DNA of 64,000 bases from an uncultured Collinsella sp. (GCA_958421275.1 CATZLI010000008.1:1-64000); one strand, 5' to 3'. Shown: positions 35,612-44,801, numbered from the stretch's first letter. Made by a program: numbers and translations. The notes: generated from the sequence alone by a model not told the origin.

Positions 35612-36124
35612 ATGGCAGGAGAGATGAATAGTGCAGTTAGCCCGGTCGATTTCGACCGGATGCTCAACGGGCTTGACCGTATCTATTCGGAGTTCGCGCG
35701 CGCCTGCGGTCTTTCGGACTGTGCCTACTGGATGCTCGTCGACACGAGTGCAGCGGGCGGAAGCGTTGCCGTGAGTCGGCTGACGAGTGAATGGTTCTAC
35801 AGCAAACAGACCATCAATTCGGCGATCAAGACGCTTAGGGCGCGAGGGCTTGCGACGTTGGAGTTTGCCGAGGGCAGTCGTAAGAATAAGGTTGTGCGAC
35901 TGATCGAAGAGGGCGTGCGGTTTGCCAAGCGCTACGCGTTGCCGGCGCAAAAAGCCGAGCAACAGGCATTCGAAGCGCTCGAGCCGTGGGAGCAGCGCGA
36001 GATTATGCGCTTGGTCGGTAAGTTCTCCCATGTTCTTAACGAAGAGTGCGAGGAATTTAAACGGCAAGTGGCTGCCGAGAACGAGGCTGACGATAAGGGC
36101 GAGGGGGACACATGCGACTCTTAA
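35612..36124 (+). CDS. MarR-family regulator of the ABC exporter operon
   Basis: 170 residues from ATG 35612; an ATG at 35624 with AGGAG close before it is an alternative. The winged-helix region (AVSRLTSEWFYSKQTINSAIKTLRARGLATLEF) is MarR type. The stop overlaps the start of the first ABC exporter gene, so regulator and transporter are co-translated. Repressors of this kind are usually released by the drugs or metabolites that the linked exporter removes. Confidence 0.87.
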   Translation: MAGEMNSAVSPVDFDRMLNGLDRIYSEFARACGLSDCAYWMLVDTSAAGGSVAVSRLTSEWFYSKQTINSAIKTLRARGLATLEFAEGSRKNKVVRLIEEGVRFAKRYALPAQKAEQQAFEALEPWEQREIMRLVGKFSHVLNEECEEFKRQVAAENEADDKGEGDTCDS

Positions 36125-37848
36125 TGAGGTTTATGAGGCCGTACCGCGGTCTGATTGCGGTGACGCTGTTTGCGGTGCTGATAGATAACGTCGGTACGCT
36201 GTTGGTTCCCACGATGCTGGCGAACATGGTCAACACCGGTATTACCACGGGCGATGTCGACTATATTTTACGCAACGGCCTGTACATGCTTATCGCGACC
36301 GGCATGGCCAGCGGCGGCACGGTGCTGGGCTGCTATCTTTCGGCGCGCCTGGCCGCCAACGTGGCCTGCGATATCCGCAATGCCGTGTACGACAAGTCGC
36401 TCGAGCTGTCCGCCAGCGACTTTGAGCGTTTTGGCACGGGTTCGATGATCACGCGCTCGCTCAACGACATCAACGTGATTCAGCAAGCTGTCCTTCAGAC
36501 GATTCAGCTGGTGCTGCCGGTACCGTTCTTGGCCGTGGCGGGCATCATCTTTGCCTGGTTTATCGATCCTGCCATGGGCACGCTGCTGGGCGTGGTCGTT
36601 GCGATCGTGCTGGTGGCGGCGGTCTTTACCGTTGCCAACGCCGCGCCGATCTTTATGCGCCTGCAGAGCTTTATCGACCGCATGAACGTGGTGCTGCGCG
36701 AGAACATCGTGGGCGTGCGCGTCATCCGCGCATTTAACAAGGAGCGCCACGAGGAGCAGCGCCTGGACGAGGTGTTTAGCGATTACGCGGCCAATGCCAT
36801 CAAGGTCAACCACCTGTTTGTGGGTCTCGACAGCTCCAGCTTCTTTTTGATGAACATCGCCGAGGTGGCGGTGCTGTGGGTGGGCGGCAACCGCGTGGGT
36901 GTCCATGCCATGCAGATCGGCAGCATCTCGGCCGTGTTGGAGTATGCGATCCTGATCGCGTTCTTTGTGATGATGGCGCAGATGGTGATTCTGACGCTTC
37001 CGCGCGCCGCGGCATGCCTAAGCCGTGCACAGCAAGTGCTGGAGATTGAGCCGAGCATCGTCGATGGCCAGCGTACGCTTGATGCGGCCGCGTCCGACTC
37101 AAAGGACGGGGCCGATGCGGTCGCCGTGTTCGATCATATGTCGTTTCGCTTTGACGATGCCGACGAGGACACCCTGTGCGACCTGAGCTTTGCCTGTCGT
37201 CGCGGTCAGACGACCGCAATCGTCGGCTCGACGGGTTCGGGCAAGTCGACGGTGGCCAAGCTCTTGCTGCGCTTCCACGATGCCACCAAGGGCGCCATTC
37301 GCCTGGACGGTGTCGATCTGCGCGAGCTTTCGCAAGATGAGATCCGTGGACACATCGCCTATGTGCCGCAGAAGGCGTGGCTGTTCTCGGGCACCGTGGC
37401 AAGTAATCTGCGCTTTGGCAACGAGGACGCGACCGAGACCGACATGCTTCACGCGCTTGAGGTTGCCCAGAGCACCTTTGTACTCGATCAGCCGCAGGGG
37501 CTCGATACCCCGGTGGCGCAGGGCGGCACGAACTTTTCAGGCGGCCAGCGCCAGCGCCTGGCCATTGCTCGCGCGCTCATGAAGCAGGCCGATCTGTACA
37601 TCTTCGATGACAGTTTTTCGGCCCTGGACTTTAAGACCGATGCCGCCCTGCGCCATGCGTTGCAAGACGAGACGCGTGACGCTGCGGTGCTCATCATCGC
37701 GCAGCGCATCTCGACGATTTTGCATGCCGACCAGATTGTCGTGCTCAAGGACGGCGAGATTGTGGGCTTGGGCACGCATAGCGAGCTTATGGAAACCTGC
37801 GAGGTGTACCGCGCCATCGCGGAATCGCAGATGAAGGGAGGTGAGTAG
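36112..37848 (+). CDS. ABC exporter half-transporter, degenerate-site subunit (pair 1)
   Basis: 578 residues: six-helix exporter membrane domain (about 1-310) fused to an ATPase domain. Walker A GSTGSGKST near 371, signature FSGGQRQR near 474, but Walker B reads IFDDSFSALD: the catalytic Glu is Asp. In heterodimeric exporters such as LmrCD, BmrCD and TM287/288 one partner has this change. It overlaps marR and is next to the partner gene. An alternative start is ATG 36124. Cargo unknown. Confidence 0.92.
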   Translation: MRLLMRFMRPYRGLIAVTLFAVLIDNVGTLLVPTMLANMVNTGITTGDVDYILRNGLYMLIATGMASGGTVLGCYLSARLAANVACDIRNAVYDKSLELSASDFERFGTGSMITRSLNDINVIQQAVLQTIQLVLPVPFLAVAGIIFAWFIDPAMGTLLGVVVAIVLVAAVFTVANAAPIFMRLQSFIDRMNVVLRENIVGVRVIRAFNKERHEEQRLDEVFSDYAANAIKVNHLFVGLDSSSFFLMNIAEVAVLWVGGNRVGVHAMQIGSISAVLEYAILIAFFVMMAQMVILTLPRAAACLSRAQQVLEIEPSIVDGQRTLDAAASDSKDGADAVAVFDHMSFRFDDADEDTLCDLSFACRRGQTTAIVGSTGSGKSTVAKLLLRFHDATKGAIRLDGVDLRELSQDEIRGHIAYVPQKAWLFSGTVASNLRFGNEDATETDMLHALEVAQSTFVLDQPQGLDTPVAQGGTNFSGGQRQRLAIARALMKQADLYIFDDSFSALDFKTDAALRHALQDETRDAAVLIIAQRISTILHADQIVVLKDGEIVGLGTHSELMETCEVYRAIAESQMKGGE

Positions 37849-37849
37849 C

Positions 37850-39856
37850 ATGACCGAGGAGCTCAAGAAGCAGGGCGGCGTTGATGACGCCGCTGCCGCG
37901 GTACTGGTCGAGGAAACGGCTGCCGTGGCACCCGAGCTGGATGACGCCGCCAAGGCTGCAGCCGAGCGCGAGGCTCGCCGCCAAGCGCTCTACGAGGAAA
38001 ACGAACGTGCCGAGGACGAGCGCGCCCGCGCCGAGGCAGAGCGTATGCGCGACGTGGACGATGAAGACGAGGACGAGACGCCTCGAGATACCTGGGCGAC
38101 GGTGCGCCGCCTGTGGAGCGAGGCTGCCGGCGACCATTGGCGCTTCTATATCGTGTTCGCGAGCATTGTGTTCTATGCCATCTTTAACACTGCTGCGCCG
38201 GCATATAGCGCCCGCGTGATCGATGAGCTGTGGAGCCACATTCAGGTGGCGTTTGCCAACGACACCACCTTCAACATCACCTGGGAGAACTGCGGCAGGA
38301 CCATCTTCATCTACTTTATGATCTGGACGGCCGCTGCCTCGTTCTACGCGCTCCAGAGCTTTTTGATGTCGAGCGTTGCCGAACGCCTCAACCTGTGCCT
38401 ACGCAACCGCATCGCACAAAAGCTCAACCGTCTGCCGCTTGCCTTTTTTGACGCGCATCGTCCCGGTGAGGTCGTCAGCCGTGCGACCAACGACTTGGAC
38501 AAGATGTCCGAGAGCATGCAGCGCGGCTTGCTGCAGCTTCTGGTGTCGATCGGTACCGTGGTGGGCGCCGTGAGCGTGATGTTCGTGTTTAGCGTGCCAC
38601 TTACGCTGGTCTTTTTGTTCTTTACGGCGTTGTCGCTGCTGGTGACCAAGGTGGTCTCGCGCCGCACGCATGACGTAACCGGTGAGCGCCAAGAGTGGGT
38701 GTCCAAGATTACGAGTGCGGTCGAGGAAGGCTACTCGGGCCGTCTGGTGATTCGCGCGTTTAACCGCGAGCGCCAAAGTTCTGCCGAGGTGCACCAGGCC
38801 TCGGGCGAGCTGGCACGCGTGAGTGCCAAGGCCGACTTTATGATTAACGCCGTCGGCCCCGCGGTGCGCTTTATCGGCCGCCTGGCACAGATCGTGATTG
38901 CGATTGTGGGCTGCAGTATGCTGGTTGCCGGCCACATGACCGTCGGCGTGTTCCAGGCGTTCTTCCAGTTTATCTACGAGGCATCTGAGCCCATGACGCA
39001 GCTGTCGTTTACCTTCAACTCGCTGCAGAGCGCGCTGGCGAGTGCGGAGCGCGTGTTCGACCTGCTCGATGAGCCCGAGATGGAGGCCGATCCGCTGCCG
39101 GACGAGGCCGCCAAGCTGCCGGGCAAGGTCGAGGGCCGTGTCTCCTTTGAGCATGTGCGCTTTGGTTATTCGCCCGACAAGCCGCTTATGCGCGACGTGT
39201 CGTTTACTGCCGAGCCGGGCCAGAAGATCGCGGTGGTGGGAACCACGGGCGCAGGCAAGACGACGCTCATCAACCTGCTCATGCGCTTCTACGAGATTGA
39301 CGGCGGGCGTATTACGCTCGACGGCGTGGATACGAGCCGCATGGATCGCGGCGAGCTACGTCAGCAGTTTGGCATGGTGCTGCAAGACGCCTGGCTATTC
39401 GATGGCACGATTGCCGAAAACATCGCCTACGGCTGCCCCGAGGCAACGCGCGACGAAATTGTGGCCGCCGCTCGTGCCGCGCAGGTCGACTTCTTCGTGC
39501 GCACCATGCCGCAGGGCTACGACACGCGCGTGGCCAACGATGCCGAAAGCATCAGCCAGGGCCAGCGTCAGCTGCTGACCATCGCACGCGTGCTGCTCAA
39601 CAACCCGGCGATTCTCATCCTGGACGAGGCGACCTCAAGCGTGGACACGCGTACCGAGCTTGCCATCGGCCGTGCCATGGACGCGCTTATGCGCGGGCGC
39701 ACGAGCTTTGTGATCGCGCATCGCCTGTCGACGATCGTGGACGCCGACCTGATCTTGGTCATGGACCACGGCAACATTATCGAGCAGGGCACGCATAAGG
39801 AGCTGCTCGCAGCCGAGGGCGCTTATGCCGACCTCTATCTGAGTCAGTTCGCATAA
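37850..39856 (+). CDS. ABC exporter half-transporter, catalytic subunit (pair 1)
   Basis: 668 residues from ATG 37850, with GGGAGG before it. An Ala/Glu/Arg-rich, probably coiled, cytoplasmic extension (about 1-75) precedes the six-helix domain and ATPase. Walker A GTTGAGKTT near 463; signature is ISQGQRQ rather than LSGGQ; Walker B DEATSSVD keeps the catalytic Glu. The combination mirrors its partner: together they form one intact and one degenerate ATP site. Confidence 0.92.
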   Translation: MTEELKKQGGVDDAAAAVLVEETAAVAPELDDAAKAAAEREARRQALYEENERAEDERARAEAERMRDVDDEDEDETPRDTWATVRRLWSEAAGDHWRFYIVFASIVFYAIFNTAAPAYSARVIDELWSHIQVAFANDTTFNITWENCGRTIFIYFMIWTAAASFYALQSFLMSSVAERLNLCLRNRIAQKLNRLPLAFFDAHRPGEVVSRATNDLDKMSESMQRGLLQLLVSIGTVVGAVSVMFVFSVPLTLVFLFFTALSLLVTKVVSRRTHDVTGERQEWVSKITSAVEEGYSGRLVIRAFNRERQSSAEVHQASGELARVSAKADFMINAVGPAVRFIGRLAQIVIAIVGCSMLVAGHMTVGVFQAFFQFIYEASEPMTQLSFTFNSLQSALASAERVFDLLDEPEMEADPLPDEAAKLPGKVEGRVSFEHVRFGYSPDKPLMRDVSFTAEPGQKIAVVGTTGAGKTTLINLLMRFYEIDGGRITLDGVDTSRMDRGELRQQFGMVLQDAWLFDGTIAENIAYGCPEATRDEIVAAARAAQVDFFVRTMPQGYDTRVANDAESISQGQRQLLTIARVLLNNPAILILDEATSSVDTRTELAIGRAMDALMRGRTSFVIAHRLSTIVDADLILVMDHGNIIEQGTHKELLAAEGAYADLYLSQFA

Positions 39857-39886
39857 TGTGACAAAGGGACAGTCCCTTTGTCACAT
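39856..39886. repeat. GGGACA-centred perfect hairpin
   Basis: ATGTGACAAAGGGAC pairs with (G)TCCCTTTGTCACAT with a 2-nt loop AG. It starts at the exporter stop codon. Confidence 0.7.
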
Positions 39887-39896
39887 CAAAAGGAAT

Positions 39897-39931
39897 GGCG
39901 CGCCGGGGATTGATTCCCTGGCGCGCCTTTG
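39897..39931. terminator. Terminator between ABC exporter and cysE
   Basis: GGCGCGCCGGGGA pairs with TCCCTGGCGCGCC (one mismatch), with T-rich sequence on the plus side. Confidence 0.75.
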
Positions 39932-39965
39932 CGTTGGCGTCAATGTTGTCGGTGGCCGTCCGCCT

Positions 39966-40670
39966 CTAGCGTTCGTCCACGAGTTTGGCGACGAGGCCTT
40001 TGAGCTCGGCCACCTCTCGCTCGAGTTCCTTGACGCGGCGGGCGTTCTCGGTGATGCCCTGGCGGTTGAGGGCACTCTGCTCGGCGGCGTCATCGGGCAT
40101 GTACTCGCGATGCTGCTTGGCGTCGAAACTCTCCTCGAACACGCGGCAGCCGTTGCGCTTGATGATGCGTCCCGGCACGCCCACGACGGTGCAGTTGTCG
40201 GGCACGTCCTTGACGACAACCGAGTTGCCGCCGATTTTGACGTTGTTGCCGATGCGAATGTTGCCGAGCACCTTGGCACCCGTGCCCACGGTGACGTTAT
40301 CGCCGAGCGTTGGGTGGCGTTTGCCGGTCTCGTTGCCGGTGCCGCCGAGCGTAACGCCCTGGTAAAGCACACAGTTGTCGCCCACGACGGTGGTCTCGCC
40401 GATGACGACGCCCATGGCGTGGTCGATAAAGAAGTGCTTGCCAATCTGCGCGGCAGGGTGAATCTCGACGCCGGTGATGTGGCGGGTGATTTGCGAGAGC
40501 ACACGGGCGAGCGAGCGATGACCGTGCTCCCAGAGCCAGTGCTCGGGCACGTGGTTCCACTTGGCGTGCAGGCCAGGATAGGAAAGGAAGATGACCAGAC
40601 CGTTTTGCGCGGCGGGGTCCTGCGCTTGGACGGTCTTGATGTCCTCGCGAATGGTATTGATAAAGCTCAC
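39966..40670 (-). CDS. cysE: Serine O-acetyltransferase
   Basis: 234 residues from a GTG at 40670 with GGGAGGG before it. Transfers acetyl from acetyl-CoA to serine, the first step of cysteine synthesis. The left-handed beta-helix hexapeptide core is clear: HPAAQIGKHFFIDHAMGVVIGE with the catalytic His and Asp, then QGVTLGG and GNETGKRHPTLGD. The C-terminal 50 residues form a coiled-coil-like helix (RRVKELEREVAELKGL) and lack the usual extended CysE tail for CysK binding. No cysK is adjacent. Confidence 0.93.
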   Translation of the reverse strand: MSFINTIREDIKTVQAQDPAAQNGLVIFLSYPGLHAKWNHVPEHWLWEHGHRSLARVLSQITRHITGVEIHPAAQIGKHFFIDHAMGVVIGETTVVGDNCVLYQGVTLGGTGNETGKRHPTLGDNVTVGTGAKVLGNIRIGNNVKIGGNSVVVKDVPDNCTVVGVPGRIIKRNGCRVFEESFDAKQHREYMPDDAAEQSALNRQGITENARRVKELEREVAELKGLVAKLVDER

Positions 40671-40893
40671 CGGCCGCCCTCCCTTAGCGCCATGGCAATG
40701 CGATTCAATAAAGTATAGCGATTCGCTAGGGATTAGGAAGGACAATCTTGGCGGCATTGCGCGACAGGTGTCAGTTATGCAAACTTGCTGGTAATGGAGT
40801 CATGCTTTTGTGGGGTTGCGCACGAGGGGACGCCGCAACCGTATACTGGTCAACTTGGACGTATCCGCGCCCACAACTGAGAGGTTTTACTTC

Positions 40894-41532
40894 ATGGGTT
40901 TCATTAATTTTATCGCCGAGCTGCTTAAGGACCCGCGCACCGCGATCGCCAGCTGGATCGCCGCCGGCCCGCTTATGGCCTACGGCTGCGTGTTCCTAAT
41001 CATCTTTATCGAGACGGGCGTGGTGTTCTTCCCGTTCCTTCCCGGCGACTCGCTGCTGTTTGCCTCGGGCTTCTTTGCCCACAACGGCGGCTTTAACATC
41101 GTGGCGCTTCTGGCCACCGCATGGGCCGCAGCCATCCTGGGCGATCAGTGCAACTTTATGATCGGCCACTTCTTTGGCCGCAAGATCATCGCCTCGGGCA
41201 AGGTAAAGGCCATGACGCCCGAGCGCATCAAAAAGTCCGAGGATTTCCTGGATAAGTGGGGCCATCTGGCCATCTTCCTCGGTCGCTTCTTCCCGTTCAT
41301 CCGCACCTTTGTGCCTTTTATCGCCGGCATGGGCGGCATGCACTGGCGCAACTTTGTCATCTTTAACGTGCTGGGTGGAATTACCTGGTCGACGGTCTTT
41401 ACGCTGCTGGGTTACTTCTTTGGTGGCATTCCGTTTGTGCAGGAGCACTTTGAGCTGCTGATTATCGGCATCGTCGCCGTGTCGATCATCCCGACCGTGG
41501 TCGGTCTGGTTAAGGCCAAGCTGGGTAAATAG
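40894..41532 (+). CDS. DedA-family membrane protein
   Basis: 212 residues from ATG 40894 (GAGAGG upstream). Integral membrane protein of the DedA/SNARE-associated family, with FLPGDSLLFASGFFA and FGRFFPFIRTFVPFIAGMGGM-like segments (GRFFPFIRTFVPF). Members act as lipid scramblases or flippases that recycle undecaprenyl phosphate or phosphatidylethanolamine and support proton-motive force. It is monocistronic. Confidence 0.9.
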   Translation: MGFINFIAELLKDPRTAIASWIAAGPLMAYGCVFLIIFIETGVVFFPFLPGDSLLFASGFFAHNGGFNIVALLATAWAAAILGDQCNFMIGHFFGRKIIASGKVKAMTPERIKKSEDFLDKWGHLAIFLGRFFPFIRTFVPFIAGMGGMHWRNFVIFNVLGGITWSTVFTLLGYFFGGIPFVQEHFELLIIGIVAVSIIPTVVGLVKAKLGK

Positions 41533-41570
41533 AACGCCTAGCTCGAGCCAGCGCGCAGACCGTACAGTTG

Positions 41571-41606
41571 AGGCCCGTCACCGCTTACGGTGGCGGGCCT
41601 TTTTGC
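41571..41606 (+). terminator. Terminator of dedA
   Basis: AGGCCCGTCACCG with CGGTGGCGGGCCT (one mismatch), then T4. Confidence 0.85.
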
Positions 41607-41634
41607 TTCGGTCAAATGAAAATACTTTACTTAG

Positions 41635-41650
41635 TTAAAGAAAAGCGTTT
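41635..41650 (+). promoter_or_regulatory. Palindrome upstream of ilvE, similar to the one before the ABC importer
   Basis: CTTTACTTAGTTAAAG, 180 bp before the ilvE ATG and shortly before TACAAT (41671). It matches CTTTACCTAACTAAAG (10840-10855) at 13 of 16 bases. Confidence 0.45.
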
Positions 41651-41829
41651 TATCAGACGCGTGCGGGGAGTACAATCTCGTGCATGCGAATCGACGTGCC
41701 ATCGGCTTTGATGCTGCTCGCGTGTCCCGTCCGGCTCTACGCTCCGGGCGTGCGACGTTGCGACGCGGTCGGCCTCGGTCCTTGCGTGCGGGTTCGCGAG
41801 TATGCAACTGTGTATGTAAGGAGCGACAT

Positions 41830-42882
41830 ATGACTGTCGAGAAGAAGGATATCGATTGGGGTAGCCTCGGCTTTGGCTACATGAAGACCGATTACAGCTA
41901 CGAGGCTCATTGGAAGGATGGCGAGTGGGACGAGGGCGGCCTGACTACCGACCACACCCTGCATGTCTCCGAGTGCGGCGGTATCTTCCATTACTGCCAG
42001 GAGGTCTTTGAGGGCCTGAAGGCCTACACCGCCGAGGACGGCAGCATCGTCTGCTTCCGTCCCGACATGAACGCTGAGCGTATGTATAACTCTGCCCAGC
42101 GCCTCGAGATGCCCCCGTTTCCCAAGGACAAGTTCGTTGAGGCCGTCAAGCAGGTCGTTTCTGCCAACGCCGCCTGGGTTCCGCCCTTCGGTTCCGGCGC
42201 GACCCTGTACGTGCGTCCGTTTATGATCGGCTCCGGTGACGTGATCGGCGTGGCTCCCGCTCCTGAGTACACGTTCCGCATTCTCGTGACCCCGGTCGGT
42301 CCGTACTTTAAGGGTGGCCTCAAGCCCGTCAAGCTGCGCGTTTCCGAGTATGACCGTGCAGCACCGCATGGCACCGGCAACATCAAGGCCGGCCTGAACT
42401 ACGCCATGTCCCTCAAGCCCACGATGGAGGCTCACCGCGAGGGCTATGCCGAGAACCTGTATCTCGATTCCGAGTCCCGCACCTATGTCGAGGAGACCGG
42501 CGGCGCCAACGTCCTGTTCGTGAAGGAGGACGGCACGCTCGTCGTTCCGCAGTCGCACACCGACTCCATTCTGCCCTCTATCACCCGTCGTTCGCTTGTT
42601 CAGGTTGCTCAGGACCTGGGCATGACCGTTGACCAGCGTCCCGTCGAGTGGGCCGAGGTCAAGGCCGGCACCTTTGTGGAGTGCGGCCTGTGCGGCACCG
42701 CTGCCGTCATCTCCCCGGTTGGCGAGATCGACAACAAGGTTTACGGCGCCGACGAGACCGTGACCTTCCCGGCTGGCTACACCGAGATCGGCCCCGTGAT
42801 GAAGAAGCTCCGCGAGACCCTGACGGGCATCCAGTCCGGTGCTGTCGAGGACAAGCACAACTGGGTTTACACCGTCGCGTAA
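41830..42882 (+). CDS. ilvE: Branched-chain amino-acid aminotransferase
   Basis: 350 residues from ATG 41830 with AAGGAG upstream; the frame opens at 41680 but upstream residues are unlike the family. Fold-type IV PLP enzyme of the long ilvE form: GYMKTDYSY, VFEGLKAYTAEDGSI, KAGLNYAMSL with the PLP lysine, and ECGLCGTAAVISPVG. It converts leucine, isoleucine and valine to the 2-oxo acids and back. A long untranslated leader (about 150 nt) is likely; no T-box was recognised. Confidence 0.95.
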   Translation: MTVEKKDIDWGSLGFGYMKTDYSYEAHWKDGEWDEGGLTTDHTLHVSECGGIFHYCQEVFEGLKAYTAEDGSIVCFRPDMNAERMYNSAQRLEMPPFPKDKFVEAVKQVVSANAAWVPPFGSGATLYVRPFMIGSGDVIGVAPAPEYTFRILVTPVGPYFKGGLKPVKLRVSEYDRAAPHGTGNIKAGLNYAMSLKPTMEAHREGYAENLYLDSESRTYVEETGGANVLFVKEDGTLVVPQSHTDSILPSITRRSLVQVAQDLGMTVDQRPVEWAEVKAGTFVECGLCGTAAVISPVGEIDNKVYGADETVTFPAGYTEIGPVMKKLRETLTGIQSGAVEDKHNWVYTVA

Positions 42883-42907
42883 GCTGTCTTAGCTGTCCGG
42901 CCCGAGG

Positions 42908-43014
42908 GCGACCTTCCTTTCCGGCGCGTCCTCGGACATGAAAGAACCTCCGCTGCGCACTACGTGCGGCGGGGGTTCTTTCGTCCTGCGGAGTGCGCCG
43001 GAAAGGAAGGTCGC
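42908..43014 (+). terminator. Long inverted repeat after ilvE
   Basis: A perfect 20-bp outer arm (42908-42927 with 42995-43014) encloses an inner dyad (GAAAGAACC with GGTTCTTTC) and GCGCACTACGTGCG at the tip. It begins 26 bp after the ilvE stop and ends in CTTTTGTTTTG, so it could terminate ilvE, but is far longer than needed. Confidence 0.65.
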
Positions 43015-43054
43015 GCTTTTGTTTTGGTTCGCGCCATGTGGGGGTGGTGGCGAC

Positions 43055-43255
43055 GTGCATTTTTGCGAGTATTCTGCAATCGAAGGCCCCTGCATACCGA
43101 CCTCGGGCAAAAAATCGGGAGTTCTCGATGTTTTCTACGGATGATGGGCGGGGTTATGGGCTGGCAGCGTTTGATTTGCAGGGATATTCGCGGTCTTTGG
43201 CACTTATCGTGGCGCCCGAAGCTCTTGGTTATGTTGAATACTCCTAAAAATGCAC
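43055..43255. repeat. MITE-like 201-bp unit with 20-bp terminal inverted repeats
   Basis: GTGCATTTTTGCGAGTATTC (43055-43074) and GAATACTCCTAAAAATGCAC (43236-43255) are inverted repeats matching at 18 of 20 bases. The 161 bp between hold no convincing frame. It sits in the gene-free stretch 42883-43361. No target duplication was seen. Confidence 0.55.
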
Positions 43256-43286
43256 GGCGCTTAGAGGGGGACCTTTGCGAAAAAGG

Positions 43287-43325
43287 AAACCGCCCCATCG
43301 AAGTATGCACTCGACGGGGCGGTTT
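43287..43325 (-). terminator. Terminator of lemA
   Basis: AAACCGCCCC pairs with GGGGCGGTTT; the minus-strand tail is TTTCCTTTTT. Confidence 0.8.
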
Positions 43326-43361
43326 ATACATTTGGCCGATTAAGGATGCGCTGTCAAACTA

Positions 43362-43913
43362 CTAGAACTTGACGGTCGGGGCCTGGCGGGCTGCTTCGGC
43401 GGCCTCGAAGCCCTGGCGCTCCTTAAACTGGAAGATGCCGGCAAAGATGACAGCCGGGAACGTCTGGATAGCGTTATTGTAGCTGAGCACGCAATCGTTG
43501 TAGCTCTGGCGTGCATAGCTAATCTTGTTCTCGGTATCCTCGAGCGATGCCTGCAGCTGCGTAAAGTTGGTGTTTGCCTTAAGATCGGGATAGGCCTCGG
43601 CTACGGCGAAGAGCTGACGCAGCGCACCGGTCAGCACGTTGTCGGCTTCCATCTTGGCCTCGGGCGTGGTGGCCTTGACGGCGGTGTTACGCGCGCTGAT
43701 CACGGCGGAGAGCGTCTCCTGCTCGTGCTTGGCGTAGCCCTTGACGGTCTCGACCAGGTTGGGGATCAGGTCGTTGCGGCGCTGCAGCTGCGTATCGATG
43801 TTCTGCCAGGCGTTATCGATGCGGTTACGCTTGGTGACCATGTTGTTGTAGATGCCGGCGATGGCGCAGACAATCACAATGACAACAACGATGCCGATGA
43901 TGACGGTAATCAT
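43362..43913 (-). CDS. lemA: LemA family protein
   Basis: 183 residues from ATG 43913 with GGAG upstream. One N-terminal membrane helix (about 2-22) followed by the helical LemA domain: NRIDNAWQNIDTQLQRRNDLIPNLVETVKGYAKHE and LFAVAEAYPDLKANTNF are signature blocks. The molecular role of LemA is unknown; it often occurs with a TPM/HtpX gene, not present here. Divergent from the TetR gene. Confidence 0.93.
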   Translation of the reverse strand: MITVIIGIVVVIVIVCAIAGIYNNMVTKRNRIDNAWQNIDTQLQRRNDLIPNLVETVKGYAKHEQETLSAVISARNTAVKATTPEAKMEADNVLTGALRQLFAVAEAYPDLKANTNFTQLQASLEDTENKISYARQSYNDCVLSYNNAIQTFPAVIFAGIFQFKERQGFEAAEAARQAPTVKF

Positions 43914-44112
43914 GATGTCTCCGTTTCGAATGGCCGCGGCGGCATGCGCCAGCTGCCGTTGGTATAACGCTACTAGTATACCCGCAACGTTTTGCCGTGC
44001 CGAACTTTCCGGCAAGCGTTATGTTTTCGGCGGGGTCGGTACCGGGGCAAAGCGCGCGAGGTACAGGTGTAAGATATGCGACAGATTGACGAGTGTTGTC
44101 TTTGCCCTGAGG

Positions 44113-44709
44113 ATGGCGATACCAGTGGACCTTCGCATTAAGAAAACCTACCGCGCCCTGTTCGATGCCTTCACCGAGCTTCTCGAGGAGCATCGTTTTG
44201 AGGACCTGACGGTTGCCATGCTGTGCGACCGCGCCATGATTCGCCGCACGACGTTCTACAAGCACTTTCGCGACAAGAACGATTACTTTGCCTTTTATAT
44301 CGATGAGCTTATGTCGGGCTTGCCGCAAAAACAGCCCGATGAGGCCGGCGCGGTATCTGCCGAGGACGTGCGCGCGCTTCGGCACGCGATTTTGGACGAT
44401 GCCATGGATTTGATTCTGACGCACGAGCGGCTCATGGATAACATTTTGGCAAGCAGCATGTCGGGCATGTTGACCAACGTTATTTGCGACCGCATTGCCC
44501 GCTCCATCCGCGAGCGTGTGATGAACGTGCTTGCCGAGGATGCCCTGGCCCCCGTGTCACTCGAGACGACGTCTGAGTTTGTCGCCGGCGGTATTATTCG
44601 ACTTTTCACGATATGGTGGGAATCGGGCCACGATCTTGAGCGTCGACCCGAGATGGCCGACGTGGTCGATGCGCTGTTTGAGCGCACCATGACGCCGATG
44701 AATCACTAA
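44113..44709 (+). CDS. TetR/AcrR-family regulator
   Basis: 198 residues from ATG 44113; the longer frame to 43852 runs over the lemA start. An N-terminal helix-turn-helix (KKTYRALFDAFTELLEEHRFEDLTVAMLCDRAMIRRTTFYKHF) and C-terminal domain of the DhaS/TetR_C type (IIRLFTIWWESG). Single gene ending 2 bp from the tRNA gene on the other strand. Divergent lemA is the nearest possible target. Confidence 0.85.
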   Translation: MAIPVDLRIKKTYRALFDAFTELLEEHRFEDLTVAMLCDRAMIRRTTFYKHFRDKNDYFAFYIDELMSGLPQKQPDEAGAVSAEDVRALRHAILDDAMDLILTHERLMDNILASSMSGMLTNVICDRIARSIRERVMNVLAEDALAPVSLETTSEFVAGGIIRLFTIWWESGHDLERRPEMADVVDALFERTMTPMNH

Positions 44710-44711
44710 GG

Positions 44712-44801
44712 TGGCGGAGAGAGGGGGATTCGAACCCCCGGAACGCTCTCGCGCTCAACGGTTTTCAAGACCGCCGCATTCAACCGCTCTGCCATCTCTC
44801 C
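44712..44801 (-). tRNA. tRNA-Ser (anticodon UGA)
   Basis: On the minus strand GGAGAGA pairs with TCTCTCC, discriminator G, and CCA is encoded. The anticodon loop is CTTGAAA with TGA, reading UCA. A long variable arm marks a class II tRNA, and GGTTCGAATCC is the T-loop. Length 90 with CCA. Confidence 0.96.

Noticed and set aside
41606..41830. T-box or other riboswitch before ilvE
   Set aside because: No T-box sequence or specifier stem was found; only the palindrome and a -10-like element are visible.
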